This document shows positions 1-6,333 of a stretch of 8,362 bases of DNA, piece after piece. The stretch comes from Methanobrevibacter sp. (lineage in GTDB: Archaea > Methanobacteriota > Methanobacteria > Methanobacteriales > Methanobacteriaceae). Each line of letters begins with the position of its first letter. The stretch's first letter is position 1. The notes beneath the pieces are model-generated. The model saw only the letters and a list, made by a program, of their open reading frames with translations, was not told the DNA's origin and made no database searches. The stretch covers positions 1-8,362 of the forward strand of contig JAUNXD010000064.1 in assembly GCA_030539985.1 (NCBI GenBank), written 5' to 3'. A program made the translations under genes and the position numbers.

Positions 1-203
1 GAATTAACTATATTAGTTTCTGAGATAGAATCCTCGCTAGAAATTTCTAATTTATCTTGTGTAGACAATGACGAGTCACCGTCTTCTAAATTTGAATCTT
101 CTGTATCTGAAACATTGATTGATTCAGTTGCACTAACCGCTCCTACCGCTAGGAACAGCATTAACACAAGAGATATCAACAATGTCCTTTTCTTTATCGA
201 AAT
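1..203 (-). CDS. Secreted, probably adhesin-like cell-surface protein (N-terminal part only)
   Basis: This is the first 67 codons of a protein whose remainder lies left of base 1. The reading frame shows a classic signal peptide: a basic n-region (ISIKKR), a hydrophobic core (TLLISLVLMLFLAVGA) and an Ala-type cleavage site VSA near residue 25. A Ser/Glu/Asp-rich segment without Cys follows (ESINVSDTEDSNLEDGDSS...), as seen at the mature N-termini of methanogen adhesin-like proteins. No ATG or GTG lies between the upstream in-frame TGA and the signal peptide. A good ribosome binding site (AAGAGGTGG, minus strand, 208-216) sits 5 bases before an ATT codon at 201-203 and 11 bases before an ATA at 195-197. 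I therefore place the start at ATT, with ATA possible. A later TTG pair (about 26 bases from the ribosome binding site) would remove the basic n-region and is less likely. The secreted-protein call is firm; the adhesin assignment is inference from the signal peptide, composition and genome type. Confidence 0.65.
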   Translation of the reverse strand, partial: MSIKKRTLLISLVLMLFLAVGAVSATESINVSDTEDSNLEDGDSSLSTQDKLEISSEDSISETNIVN

Positions 204-667
204 TTTTCCACCTCTTGGTTCTCATTACGAAAATTTTTATAGTAAAATATGATTATACTAACAAATAGTATTTCATAATGAGTGGATAAAGATTATTTTT
301 CTTATCTTATATAAATGTTTTTAAAACTTTAAAATGTGAAAAACAAATTAAAATTGCTTAAATCAATGAAAAAAGATTAAAACTTCATATATACGCCTAA
401 TGAAGCAATAAAAAGGATAAAATTAAATATGGTATAATCATATTTCTTAAATTTTAAATAAAAATTTTACAATTCCACGAAAAATGAATAGATTATGTGA
501 TGTCCATTCATAATTAAATTTAATATTCATGAGAAAATTATTATTAAATTGAAAAGATAACTTTTGGAAAATGAAAAATTGATTGGTAAATAAATTTTTA
601 AATTGAAAATAACTTATTTAATTGAAAAAAATAAAAATACTAATGTAAGGCAAAAGCGGATGATTTT
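204..667. other. Long AT-rich divergent intergenic region
   Basis: These 464 bases separate two divergently transcribed genes and hold no convincing reading frame or recognisable RNA gene. They must carry both promoters. For the leftward secreted-protein gene, candidate TATA elements on the minus strand are CTATAAAAA near 233-241 and AGTATAAT near 252-260; neither is decisive. For the rightward radical SAM gene, TTATTTAA near 614-621 would place a start about 25 bases downstream and leave a short leader. A 14-bp inverted repeat is present: AAATATGATTATAC at 245-258 and GTATAATCATATTT at 432-445. The right copy also forms a local 7-bp hairpin (425-431 with 439-445). Confidence 0.5.
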
Positions 668-2218
668 ATGTTGAGTGAAAAAAACACATTCCAAAAAAAC
701 TACAAGCGGGTGGACCTGCGGTTCGGATTATGCTATCCGAACGTTTATAGAACTGCAATGTCTTCATTAGGTTATAATATCCTGTACAACAGCATCAATG
801 AACGTGAAGACACTTGGTGTGAAAGGATAATTTTTCCAGGCATAAAATCATTAGAATCAAATACTCCCAGCAAATATTTTGACATTTTAAGCTTCACGCT
901 TCAGTTTGAAGAAGATTATTTCAATGTTTTGAAAATGTTAAAAGACGCTGAAATACCCTTGAAAAGAAGCGAACGAGGAGCCGACGACCCTTTGATAATT
1001 GCTGGCGGACCCTGTGCCACTGCAAATCCCATGCCCCTATCCGATTATATTGATGTTTTCATAATTGGCGAGGGAGAAAATGTCATGAATGATTTTATAG
1101 ACTCATACCTTGACAATCGCAACAGGAGCCTTCAGAAGTATTTGGATGTCGATGGAGTTTACATTCCCGAGTATGACAATGAAACCAGAATCGCAATCGT
1201 CAATGACATGGATGATGCATACCACATCACCAACCCGATAATCAGCCAGGGGGATGATGAAACCCATAGCGTGTTCAACAACACCATAATGCTGAACGTG
1301 TCACGGGGCTGCACCAGGGGATGCAGGTTCTGCATGGCAGGGTACCTGTACCGTCCGATGAGGCAAACCAATTATGAAAAGCTCATCGACATTGCAGTTG
1401 AAACCAGAAAAAACACTAGATTCAATAAGATAACATTGATCGGTGCGGCTGTTTCAGACTATCATGACTTGGACATGCTGATCGATGGGCTTGAAAAAGA
1501 AGGCTTTCAAATTTCAACACCATCGCTTAGGATCGAATCCATCACACTGGACACCTTGAAAACATTGAAAAAAAGTGGACTTAAAACCATTACTCTTGCT
1601 CCGGAAAGCATTGAAAAATTAAGGAAAGTTATGAATAAGGACATACTGGAAAAACAAATTTTTACAGTAATAAAAAATGCTGTTGATTTGGATTTCAATA
1701 TCAAATTATATTTCCTGATAGGGATTCCTGGCGAGACCCATGATGATGTAAAAGAGCTGTGCGAGTATATGAAGAAAATTGCGGATATGCACACAAACAT
1801 TAAACGGGTGAAATTCAGCATCAATCCAGTAATTCCAAAACCCCATACCCCATTACAATGGGAAGGTTATGATTTTAAAGACATTAAAAAGAAAACCCGG
1901 TTTATACAAAAGGAAATGAAAAATTATAATATAAAGTGCGAAAGTCCTAAAAAAGGACTAGTCCAATATATATTGTCTTGTGCAAATAGGCAAGTTGGTG
2001 CGATTATTGAAAAGTCCTTGACAAAAAATATCACAATGAAAGAATGGAAAGAAAACACTCCCCAATATGATATAGACGACACTCTACCATGGAACAAAAT
2101 CAATACTGGCGTAAGCGAAAGATTTCTGAAAATAGAGCATAAACGATTGAGAAACTTAAAACAGACTCCATGGTGCGAAAAATCCCCATGCTACAATTGC
2201 GGATCCTGTGAAAAATAA
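668..2218 (+). CDS. B12-binding-like/radical SAM protein (TIGR03960-type N-terminal half)
   Basis: This 516-aa protein is a predicted radical S-adenosylmethionine enzyme of unknown substrate. The radical SAM signature is CTRGCRFC, with the cluster-binding cysteines C215, C219 and C222 (CX3CX2C). Residues 1 to about 175 resemble the cobalamin-binding-like domain found before radical SAM domains in this group (LRFGLCYPNVYRTAMSSLGY, a segment with DILSFTLQFE, then AGGPCATANP and FIIGEGE). This pattern matches, from memory, the TIGR03960 family, whose bacterial members are usually fused to a DUF2344 domain involved in RNA/tRNA-related chemistry. No such domain is present here. Instead the protein ends in a cysteine cluster, C503, C508, C511 and C514 (CX4CX2CX2C), which could hold an auxiliary Fe-S cluster or zinc. 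The ATG is preceded by GCGGATGAT (656-664), a partial match to the anti-Shine-Dalgarno consensus. The gene stands alone, with aminotransferase and transporter genes downstream from a separate promoter. The superfamily is sure; the reaction is unknown. Confidence 0.85.
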   Translation: MLSEKNTFQKNYKRVDLRFGLCYPNVYRTAMSSLGYNILYNSINEREDTWCERIIFPGIKSLESNTPSKYFDILSFTLQFEEDYFNVLKMLKDAEIPLKRSERGADDPLIIAGGPCATANPMPLSDYIDVFIIGEGENVMNDFIDSYLDNRNRSLQKYLDVDGVYIPEYDNETRIAIVNDMDDAYHITNPIISQGDDETHSVFNNTIMLNVSRGCTRGCRFCMAGYLYRPMRQTNYEKLIDIAVETRKNTRFNKITLIGAAVSDYHDLDMLIDGLEKEGFQISTPSLRIESITLDTLKTLKKSGLKTITLAPESIEKLRKVMNKDILEKQIFTVIKNAVDLDFNIKLYFLIGIPGETHDDVKELCEYMKKIADMHTNIKRVKFSINPVIPKPHTPLQWEGYDFKDIKKKTRFIQKEMKNYNIKCESPKKGLVQYILSCANRQVGAIIEKSLTKNITMKEWKENTPQYDIDDTLPWNKINTGVSERFLKIEHKRLRNLKQTPWCEKSPCYNCGSCEK

Positions 2219-2239
2219 TTACTAGAAAAAATTAAATTT

Positions 2240-2278
2240 ACTATAATAATATATAATATATAATATAATACGCGAGGT
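2240..2278 (+). promoter_or_regulatory. TATA-rich promoter and ribosome binding site of the aminotransferase-CDF unit
   Basis: The 67-base gap after the radical SAM gene contains a repeated TATA-like tract (ATATATAATATATAATATA, about 2250-2268) followed by GAGGT at 2274-2278, 7 bases before the ATG at 2286. The tract is too repetitive to choose one TATA box, so the transcription start cannot be placed. It suggests that the two downstream genes are transcribed independently of the radical SAM gene. Confidence 0.5.
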
Positions 2279-2285
2279 AAAAAAT

Positions 2286-3404
2286 ATGATAAATCCTGCA
2301 AGCAGAACAAAACCAATAGAATTGTCACAGATAAGAAAAATGTTTGAAGCAACAAAGCCAGGTGCAATAAACCTTGGAATTGGAGAACCAGATTTCGATG
2401 TGCCCCAAAACATCAAGGATGCAATGAAAAAATCCATTGACGACAATGACACACATTACAGTCCAAACCTCGGATACCTTGAACTGAGAGAGGAGATCGT
2501 TAAAAAATTCAAAAACGACAATGGAATAAGCACCACTCCTGAAAACGTCATAGTAACTGTTGGAGCAAGCGAAGCATTATATGCAAGTACACAAGCATTC
2601 ATCGAATCAGGCGATGAAGTGCTCCTGCCAAATCCTAGTTTCCTACTATACGAATCAGTGATTAACCTTGCAGGCGGAAGCATCATCCCAGTTGACTGCA
2701 AGATGGAAAACGAATTCAAACTAAAAGCAGAGGATGTGCAAGAAAAAATCACAAATAAAACAAAAGCCATAATACTGAACTCCCCATCCAATCCAACAGG
2801 AGCAGTAATGGAAAAAGAAGACATCAAAGCAATAGCAGATTTATCAATGGACCATGACTTCTTAATAATATCAGATGAAATCTATGAAAAAATCATTTAC
2901 GACAAGAAGCATTACTCCCCAGCAAAATACAGTGACAATGTAATTACAATAAACGGATTTTCAAAAACATACGCAATGACCGGATTAAGAGTGGGGTACT
3001 TAACCGCCAATGAAAACTACTCCGAAGAAATATTCAAAATACATCAAAACAGCATTGCATGCGCCAACTCCACTGCCCAAAAAGGAGCAATAGAAGCCCT
3101 GGCAGGTCCACAGGATGAAGTGAATAAGATGGTGGATGAATTTAAAAAGAGAAGAAACCTCATCGTTTCAAGGCTGAATGAAATGGGATGTGAAACAGTG
3201 AATGCCGAAGGTGCATTTTATGTTTTCCCGAAAATTGAGGATGAAGACTTCGTTAAAAAAGCAGCCGATGCAGGAGTAATCACAGTTAACGGTGCAGCAT
3301 TCGGATCAAATGGTGAAGGCCATGTTAGAATGTCTTACGCCAACTCATATGAGAATATAGAAAAAGCAATGAATATTTTAGAAGAGCGTGTAGTTAATGG
3401 ATGA
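2286..3404 (+). CDS. PLP-dependent class I/II aminotransferase (aspartate aminotransferase-like)
   Basis: This 372-aa fold-type I aminotransferase transfers an amino group between an amino acid and a 2-oxo acid in the cytoplasm. Family landmarks are all present: GIGEPDFDVP near the N-terminus, SPSNPTG with the cofactor-contacting N169, SDEIYE with D197 (pairs with the pyridine nitrogen) and Y200, the Schiff-base lysine K227 in GFSKTYAMTGLRVGY, and R348 (GHVRMSYA), which binds the substrate alpha-carboxylate. The pattern fits the I-gamma subgroup (AspB/AspC-like), so aspartate/2-oxoglutarate is the default guess, but specificity in this subgroup cannot be read from motifs alone; alanine or aromatic substrates are possible. 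The ATG has GAGGT 7 bases upstream. Its stop codon lies inside the next gene (8-base overlap), so the two are very likely co-transcribed and translationally coupled. Confidence 0.9.
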   Translation: MINPASRTKPIELSQIRKMFEATKPGAINLGIGEPDFDVPQNIKDAMKKSIDDNDTHYSPNLGYLELREEIVKKFKNDNGISTTPENVIVTVGASEALYASTQAFIESGDEVLLPNPSFLLYESVINLAGGSIIPVDCKMENEFKLKAEDVQEKITNKTKAIILNSPSNPTGAVMEKEDIKAIADLSMDHDFLIISDEIYEKIIYDKKHYSPAKYSDNVITINGFSKTYAMTGLRVGYLTANENYSEEIFKIHQNSIACANSTAQKGAIEALAGPQDEVNKMVDEFKKRRNLIVSRLNEMGCETVNAEGAFYVFPKIEDEDFVKKAADAGVITVNGAAFGSNGEGHVRMSYANSYENIEKAMNILEERVVNG

Positions 3405-4302
3405 ATTAAGAAGTGAAGGCGGGAAAAAAGCTGCAAAAATAGCAATAATCGCCAATTGTATCCTGACCATTCTGAATATTGCCGTTGGAATATTCTCAGG
3501 CAGTTATGCATTAGTATCCGAGGGAGCACATACCCTTTCAGATGTTGCAACCTCAATCATTGCATATCTGGGATTTGTAGTGGGTCAAAAGCCTGCTGAC
3601 GAAAACCATCCAATAGGCCATGGGCGCGCAGAAGCAATAAGCGGATTGGTGATTGTAGTATTCTTGGCCCTGATAAGCTATGAAATCATCACCGGAGCAA
3701 TTGATAAAATACTGCATCCTTCATTAATCACCATTCCAGACACTTACGCAGCAATAATGGCAGTTGTCGGAATCCTTGTTAATTTAAAGATAAGCGATTA
3801 CATAATATCCATCGGAAAAGAGATAAACAGTCCAGCAATAGTGGCTGATGGCAAACACCAGAAAACAGATATTTTCTCTTCAGTAGCCGTGCTGGTCGGT
3901 GTAGTGGTTTCCAATATGGGATACCCGATACTAGACCCGATTATAGGGTTAGTGATAGGATGCCTAATCATCAAAACAGGCTATGAGATTGCAAAAGAAA
4001 ACATTGACAATATTATGGGCAAGCTTCCATCAGAAGAATTGATAACTGAAATCAGGGACATCGCCAATGAAGCGGCAAAAACAAACACTGCACATGACAT
4101 TAAAATAGATTACCTTGGATCATATGCCCTCGTTACATTGCACATTGAACTTGATGGAAACATGAGTTTAAATGAATCGCATAAAATAGCACATGCTGTT
4201 CAAGAAAGCATTGTTGATGAGATACCTATAGTCAAATCGGCAGTTGTGCATACTTGCCCTATAGGATTAAAGTATGATCATAAACAAGAAATAGATAAAT
4301 AA
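3397..4302 (+). CDS. Cation diffusion facilitator (CDF) family metal exporter
   Basis: This 301-aa membrane antiporter is predicted to export divalent metal ions, most likely Zn2+ or a similar cation, in exchange for protons. An N-terminal region of about six transmembrane helices (residues about 13-205) precedes a soluble C-terminal domain (about 210-295) typical of the family. The transport site can be read as H45 and D49 (SEGAHTLSDV) plus H154 and D158 (GKHQKTD), an HD-HD set; E. coli YiiP has DD-HD at the equivalent place. The loop site D68/H71/H75 (ADENHPIGHGRAE) also matches YiiP. The His variant is common in zinc/cobalt-type CDFs, so zinc is favoured by inference. The ATG overlaps the aminotransferase stop by 8 bases and has no strong ribosome binding site, consistent with translational coupling. 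The gene converges on the tRNA-Ser gene 9 bases beyond its stop codon. Confidence 0.92.
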   Translation: MDELRSEGGKKAAKIAIIANCILTILNIAVGIFSGSYALVSEGAHTLSDVATSIIAYLGFVVGQKPADENHPIGHGRAEAISGLVIVVFLALISYEIITGAIDKILHPSLITIPDTYAAIMAVVGILVNLKISDYIISIGKEINSPAIVADGKHQKTDIFSSVAVLVGVVVSNMGYPILDPIIGLVIGCLIIKTGYEIAKENIDNIMGKLPSEELITEIRDIANEAAKTNTAHDIKIDYLGSYALVTLHIELDGNMSLNESHKIAHAVQESIVDEIPIVKSAVVHTCPIGLKYDHKQEIDK

Positions 4303-4311
4303 TAATAAAAG

Positions 4312-4395
4312 CGCCGGGACGGGGATTTGAACCCCGGAGGTCGTGAGACCATCGGATTAGCAGTCCGACGCCGTACCAGGCTGGGCCATCCCGAC
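4312..4395 (-). tRNA. tRNA-Ser (anticodon GCT)
   Basis: On the minus strand this folds as a complete class II tRNA. The acceptor stem is GTCGGGA paired with TCCCGGC, with discriminator G. The D-stem is GCC/GGC with a GG-containing loop. The anticodon stem is TCGGA/TCCGA around loop CTGCTAA, giving anticodon GCT (reads AGC/AGT serine codons). The long variable arm has a GGTC/GACC stem, and the T-arm is CGGGG-TTCAAAT-CCCCG. The 3' CCA is not encoded. The T-rich sequence just past the 3' end (TTTTATTATTATTT) probably terminates transcription, in the short gap shared with the converging transporter gene. Confidence 0.97.
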
Positions 4396-4416
4396 ATATG
4401 AAAAACAAGTATAATA

Positions 4417-4429
4417 AGATATATGTAAA
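4417..4429 (-). promoter_or_regulatory. TATA box of tRNA-Ser
   Basis: The minus strand reads TTTACATATATCT, centred about 27 bases upstream of the mature tRNA 5' end at 4395. This is the spacing expected for an archaeal box A serving a tRNA gene with a very short leader, so the tRNA does not need read-through from the SRP RNA gene. Confidence 0.6.
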
Positions 4430-4461
4430 AACTTATTAATAAACTTAATCATTTATTTAAA

Positions 4462-4768
4462 TGGCATGTTCAGAAGTGGACTAATCTCAAAAATATAAGT
4501 TATCTAAAAATCCAACTCCACCCCGGGATTCTACAAGCATTGAAATGTTAATAGTAGAGCTGCTCCCTTCCGGGCCTGACCCATTCCCATATCGAAGATG
4601 ACTAATTTTTACCCTCCAGTAAAAACTTCATCACCACCAATCCTGCAGGACGAGGTTTCTATATTGTTTTTCTAGGCTTATACTCTCTTAAAAAGCCGCC
4701 TTCTGAACTTCAACCGCACCAAAGGGGGTGTGTGCTTACAGAGGACCCCTAACCCTCCAGTCTAGCCA
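4462..4768 (-). ncRNA. ffs: Signal recognition particle RNA (archaeal 7S RNA)
   Basis: This is the RNA scaffold of the signal recognition particle, which with SRP19 and SRP54 targets secreted and membrane proteins. The minus strand carries the near-universal helix 8 core GTCAGGCCCGGAAGGGAGCA within 4560-4581, with its GGAA tetraloop and the asymmetric-loop bases AGCAG. Helix 6 is visible at 4606-4625 as TTTTTAC/GTAAAAA closed by a GGAG (GNAR-type) tetraloop. The Alu-domain UGUNR motif is UGUAA at 4736-4740. The long helix is supported by GTTCAGAAG near the 5' side pairing with CTTCTGAAC near the 3' end (4469-4477). The length of about 307 bases fits archaeal SRP RNA. The 5' end is inferred from the TATA-box spacing and the 3' end from the GGC/GCC closing pairs, so both are good to a few bases only. 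Confidence 0.93.
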
Positions 4769-4788
4769 ATAATAATATATGATGTTAC

Positions 4789-4800
4789 TATTATATAAAT
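4789..4800 (-). promoter_or_regulatory. TATA box of the SRP RNA gene
   Basis: The minus strand reads ATTTATATAATA, close to the methanogen box A consensus TTTATATA. Its centre lies about 26 bases upstream of 4768, the proposed 5' end of the SRP RNA. Confidence 0.65.
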
Positions 4801-4908
4801 GTTATCAAAAATCTAATTACTAGAATAAAAAATAATTACTAGAAATTTAATGAAAACTTATTCTAAGAAAAAAATATTTTTACAGTAACTAATTAAAAAT
4901 GATTAAAA

Positions 4909-4951
4909 TTAAATAAAATAAAATAAAAATAAGGGAAATTAAAAAATTTCC
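4909..4951 (-). terminator. Hairpin and T-rich terminator overlapping the end of the CBS gene
   Basis: On the minus strand the stem GGAAATT/AATTTCC (4945-4951 with 4934-4940, 4-base loop) overlaps the last codons and the TAA of the CBS-domain gene. It is followed by the T-rich tract CCCTTATTTTTATTTTATTT. This would end the kinase-CBS transcript before it reaches the SRP RNA promoter. Confidence 0.5.
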
Positions 4952-5334
4952 TGAATAATATCTCCATCAGAAATAATACCAACTAATTTTCCCTTTTCAA
5001 CAACCGGAAGTTGATTTAAAATACCTGAAGAAGAAACACCTTCTTTCATAATCGTAATTGCATTTTCAAGAGTATCCTCTGGAGAAACTGTAACCACTGA
5101 AGTAATCATGATTTCTTCAACACTAGTGCCCAACTCATACTTATCCAATATGAGATTATGGCCAACATCAGTCGCAGTTATTATGCCAATCAACTTATCG
5201 CCCTCAACAACTGGAAGAGAACTGATCCTATATTTCATCAATTTTTCAAATGCATACACCACATCAATGTCGGATGTGGTTGTAATTACATCTTCTGTCA
5301 TTATGTCTTTAACTTTCTTATTCAACATCATCAT
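4939..5334 (-). CDS. Two-CBS-domain regulatory protein
   Basis: This protein of about 131 aa consists almost entirely of a tandem CBS (Bateman) module. The first repeat spans about residues 5-62 (VKDIMTEDVITTTSDIDV, then RISSLPVVEGDKLIGIITAT). The second spans about 69-128 (VEEIMITSVVTVSPEDTL, then NQLPVVEKGKLVGIISDGD). CBS pairs commonly bind adenine nucleotides or S-adenosylmethionine; each repeat ends in the G-I-I-(T/S)-x-x-D pattern typical of ribose-contacting strands. The ligand here is unknown. The start is ambiguous: the frame opens at TTG 5343, then three consecutive ATG codons occur at 5334, 5331 and 5328, preceded by a weak GGTG at 5338-5341. The start lies inside the 3' end of the upstream kinase gene (overlap of about 17 bases), which implies translational coupling and a link to the kinase. 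There is no other domain or membrane segment. Confidence 0.9.
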   Translation of the reverse strand: MMMLNKKVKDIMTEDVITTTSDIDVVYAFEKLMKYRISSLPVVEGDKLIGIITATDVGHNLILDKYELGTSVEEIMITSVVTVSPEDTLENAITIMKEGVSSSGILNQLPVVEKGKLVGIISDGDIIQEIF

Positions 5335-6220
5335 CAACACCAAATTTCTCTAGGATATCACCCACCATCGTATCAATGGTTTCATTAATATCCACATTGT
5401 CAATTATATGTGTATCATGAATTTTAGCCTGCTGCACTAAAAAGTTTTGTGTCTTACGGATTGTTTCAAAATTATCCATATATCTCTCAAGAGACCTTTT
5501 AACCCAAGGTTGCCTGCATCTTGAATAGAATCTTTGCTTATGAGCCTCCTCATCCCCAACAATCAATGTAAATATGATAATATTATTATTTTCAAGCAAA
5601 TCTTTCCTGATAAATCCAGGAACAACATGAACTCCCTCAATAATGGTACTTATCCCTTCCTTAACTGAACGTTCGATGATTGCCTCAATACCTACATTAA
5701 CAACATCAACATGACTTACGAACCCTTCAATCACTGAATCTATCCTAATGGAAGGAGTTCTGATAGCCTCATAAGCATCAAAACTTGACTTATGAATTAC
5801 TGGACTCAACTCCTTGGATACGATTTTCCTCATTACCTCACGAATCATATCAGTACTTATTAAATTCTTTAACCTCAACCTGTTTGCCAGCTCAAAAGCC
5901 ATTGAAGAGGTTCCAACACCGGAAGCCCCACCAATCAATATGATCAATGGTTTTTTAGATGTTCTGAGAGATCTCCAATGCTTGTATCTGATAGCAATCT
6001 TAGGGTCAATTTTTTCCAAATGGTTCAAAACAACATCCGCCAAATCAGCGCTGGAAATTTCAGAAATATCATTTTTTATTAAAAAAGCCTCAATATCACT
6101 TGCTATATCATGCGCCCGTTCAATTCCAATATCTGCAACATTGAGAGATCGAGACATTATTCCTTTGGAAAAAGGTTCCTTATACAATTTGCCGTCAACA
6201 TCTCCAGTAACCCAAATCAT
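5318..6220 (-). CDS. pgk2: 2-phosphoglycerate kinase (ATP-cone plus P-loop kinase)
   Basis: This protein of about 300 aa is predicted to phosphorylate 2-phosphoglycerate to 2,3-diphosphoglycerate, the first step to cyclic 2,3-diphosphoglycerate, a phosphate and energy store and compatible solute of some Methanobacteriales. An N-terminal ATP-cone-like region occupies about residues 12-85 (KEPFSKGIMSRSLNVADIG, then RYKHWRSLR). A P-loop kinase domain follows, with Walker A GGASGVGTSS at about 97-106, STDMIRE with D124, and IIEGVHVVPG near 194-203. Domain order and length match my memory of the roughly 304-aa Methanothermus fervidus enzyme. The start is uncertain: GTG 6229, ATG 6223 and ATG 6220 are all in frame. 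I chose 6220 because GAGTGA (6226-6231) then sits at a 5-base spacing. The gene overlaps the CBS gene downstream and is likely to share its transcript. An alternative reading is another small-molecule P-loop kinase of the same family. Confidence 0.82.
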   Translation of the reverse strand: MIWVTGDVDGKLYKEPFSKGIMSRSLNVADIGIERAHDIASDIEAFLIKNDISEISSADLADVVLNHLEKIDPKIAIRYKHWRSLRTSKKPLIILIGGASGVGTSSMAFELANRLRLKNLISTDMIREVMRKIVSKELSPVIHKSSFDAYEAIRTPSIRIDSVIEGFVSHVDVVNVGIEAIIERSVKEGISTIIEGVHVVPGFIRKDLLENNNIIIFTLIVGDEEAHKQRFYSRCRQPWVKRSLERYMDNFETIRKTQNFLVQQAKIHDTHIIDNVDINETIDTMVGDILEKFGVDDDVE

Positions 6221-6243
6221 CATAATCACTCATAAATTATATG

Positions 6244-6259
6244 ATTTTATATATAAAAT
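6244..6259 (-). promoter_or_regulatory. TATA box of the kinase-CBS unit
   Basis: The minus strand reads ATTTTATATATAAAAT, a perfect palindrome containing TTTATATA at 6250-6257. With normal archaeal spacing the transcript would start near 6222-6229, almost on the start codon, giving little or no leader. A weaker upstream candidate, TTTTATTTAAC near 6264-6274, would give a leader of about 20 bases that includes the GAGTGA ribosome binding site. Confidence 0.5.
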
Positions 6260-6303
6260 TAATGTTAAATAAAATTTTTCATTTGATTTTAATAGAAATT
6301 GAA

Positions 6304-6328
6304 CAAAAAAAGAAAAAAAGAAAATAGA
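6304..6328 (-). terminator. T-rich terminator after the phosphoesterase gene
   Basis: Just past the phosphoesterase stop the minus strand reads CTATTTTCTTTTTTTCTTTTTT, a run of thymines without a hairpin. Oligo-T tracts of this sort suffice for intrinsic termination by archaeal RNA polymerase. It separates the three-gene operon from the kinase promoter. Confidence 0.5.
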
Positions 6329-6333
6329 GATAT

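Noticed and set aside
204..667. Possible small gene or RNA in the divergent spacer
   Set aside because: Frames are short and broken, there is no ribosome binding site plus start combination, and no GC-rich island such as the tRNA and SRP RNA genes show in this AT-rich genome.
1159..1371. Open frame on the minus strand inside the radical SAM gene
   Set aside because: Fully antisense to a well-supported gene; no ribosome binding site or family resemblance.
5814..6272. 152-codon plus-strand open frame antisense to the kinase gene
   Set aside because: Its length is a by-product of the opposite coding frame; the composition is unconvincing and it ends in low-complexity intergenic DNA.
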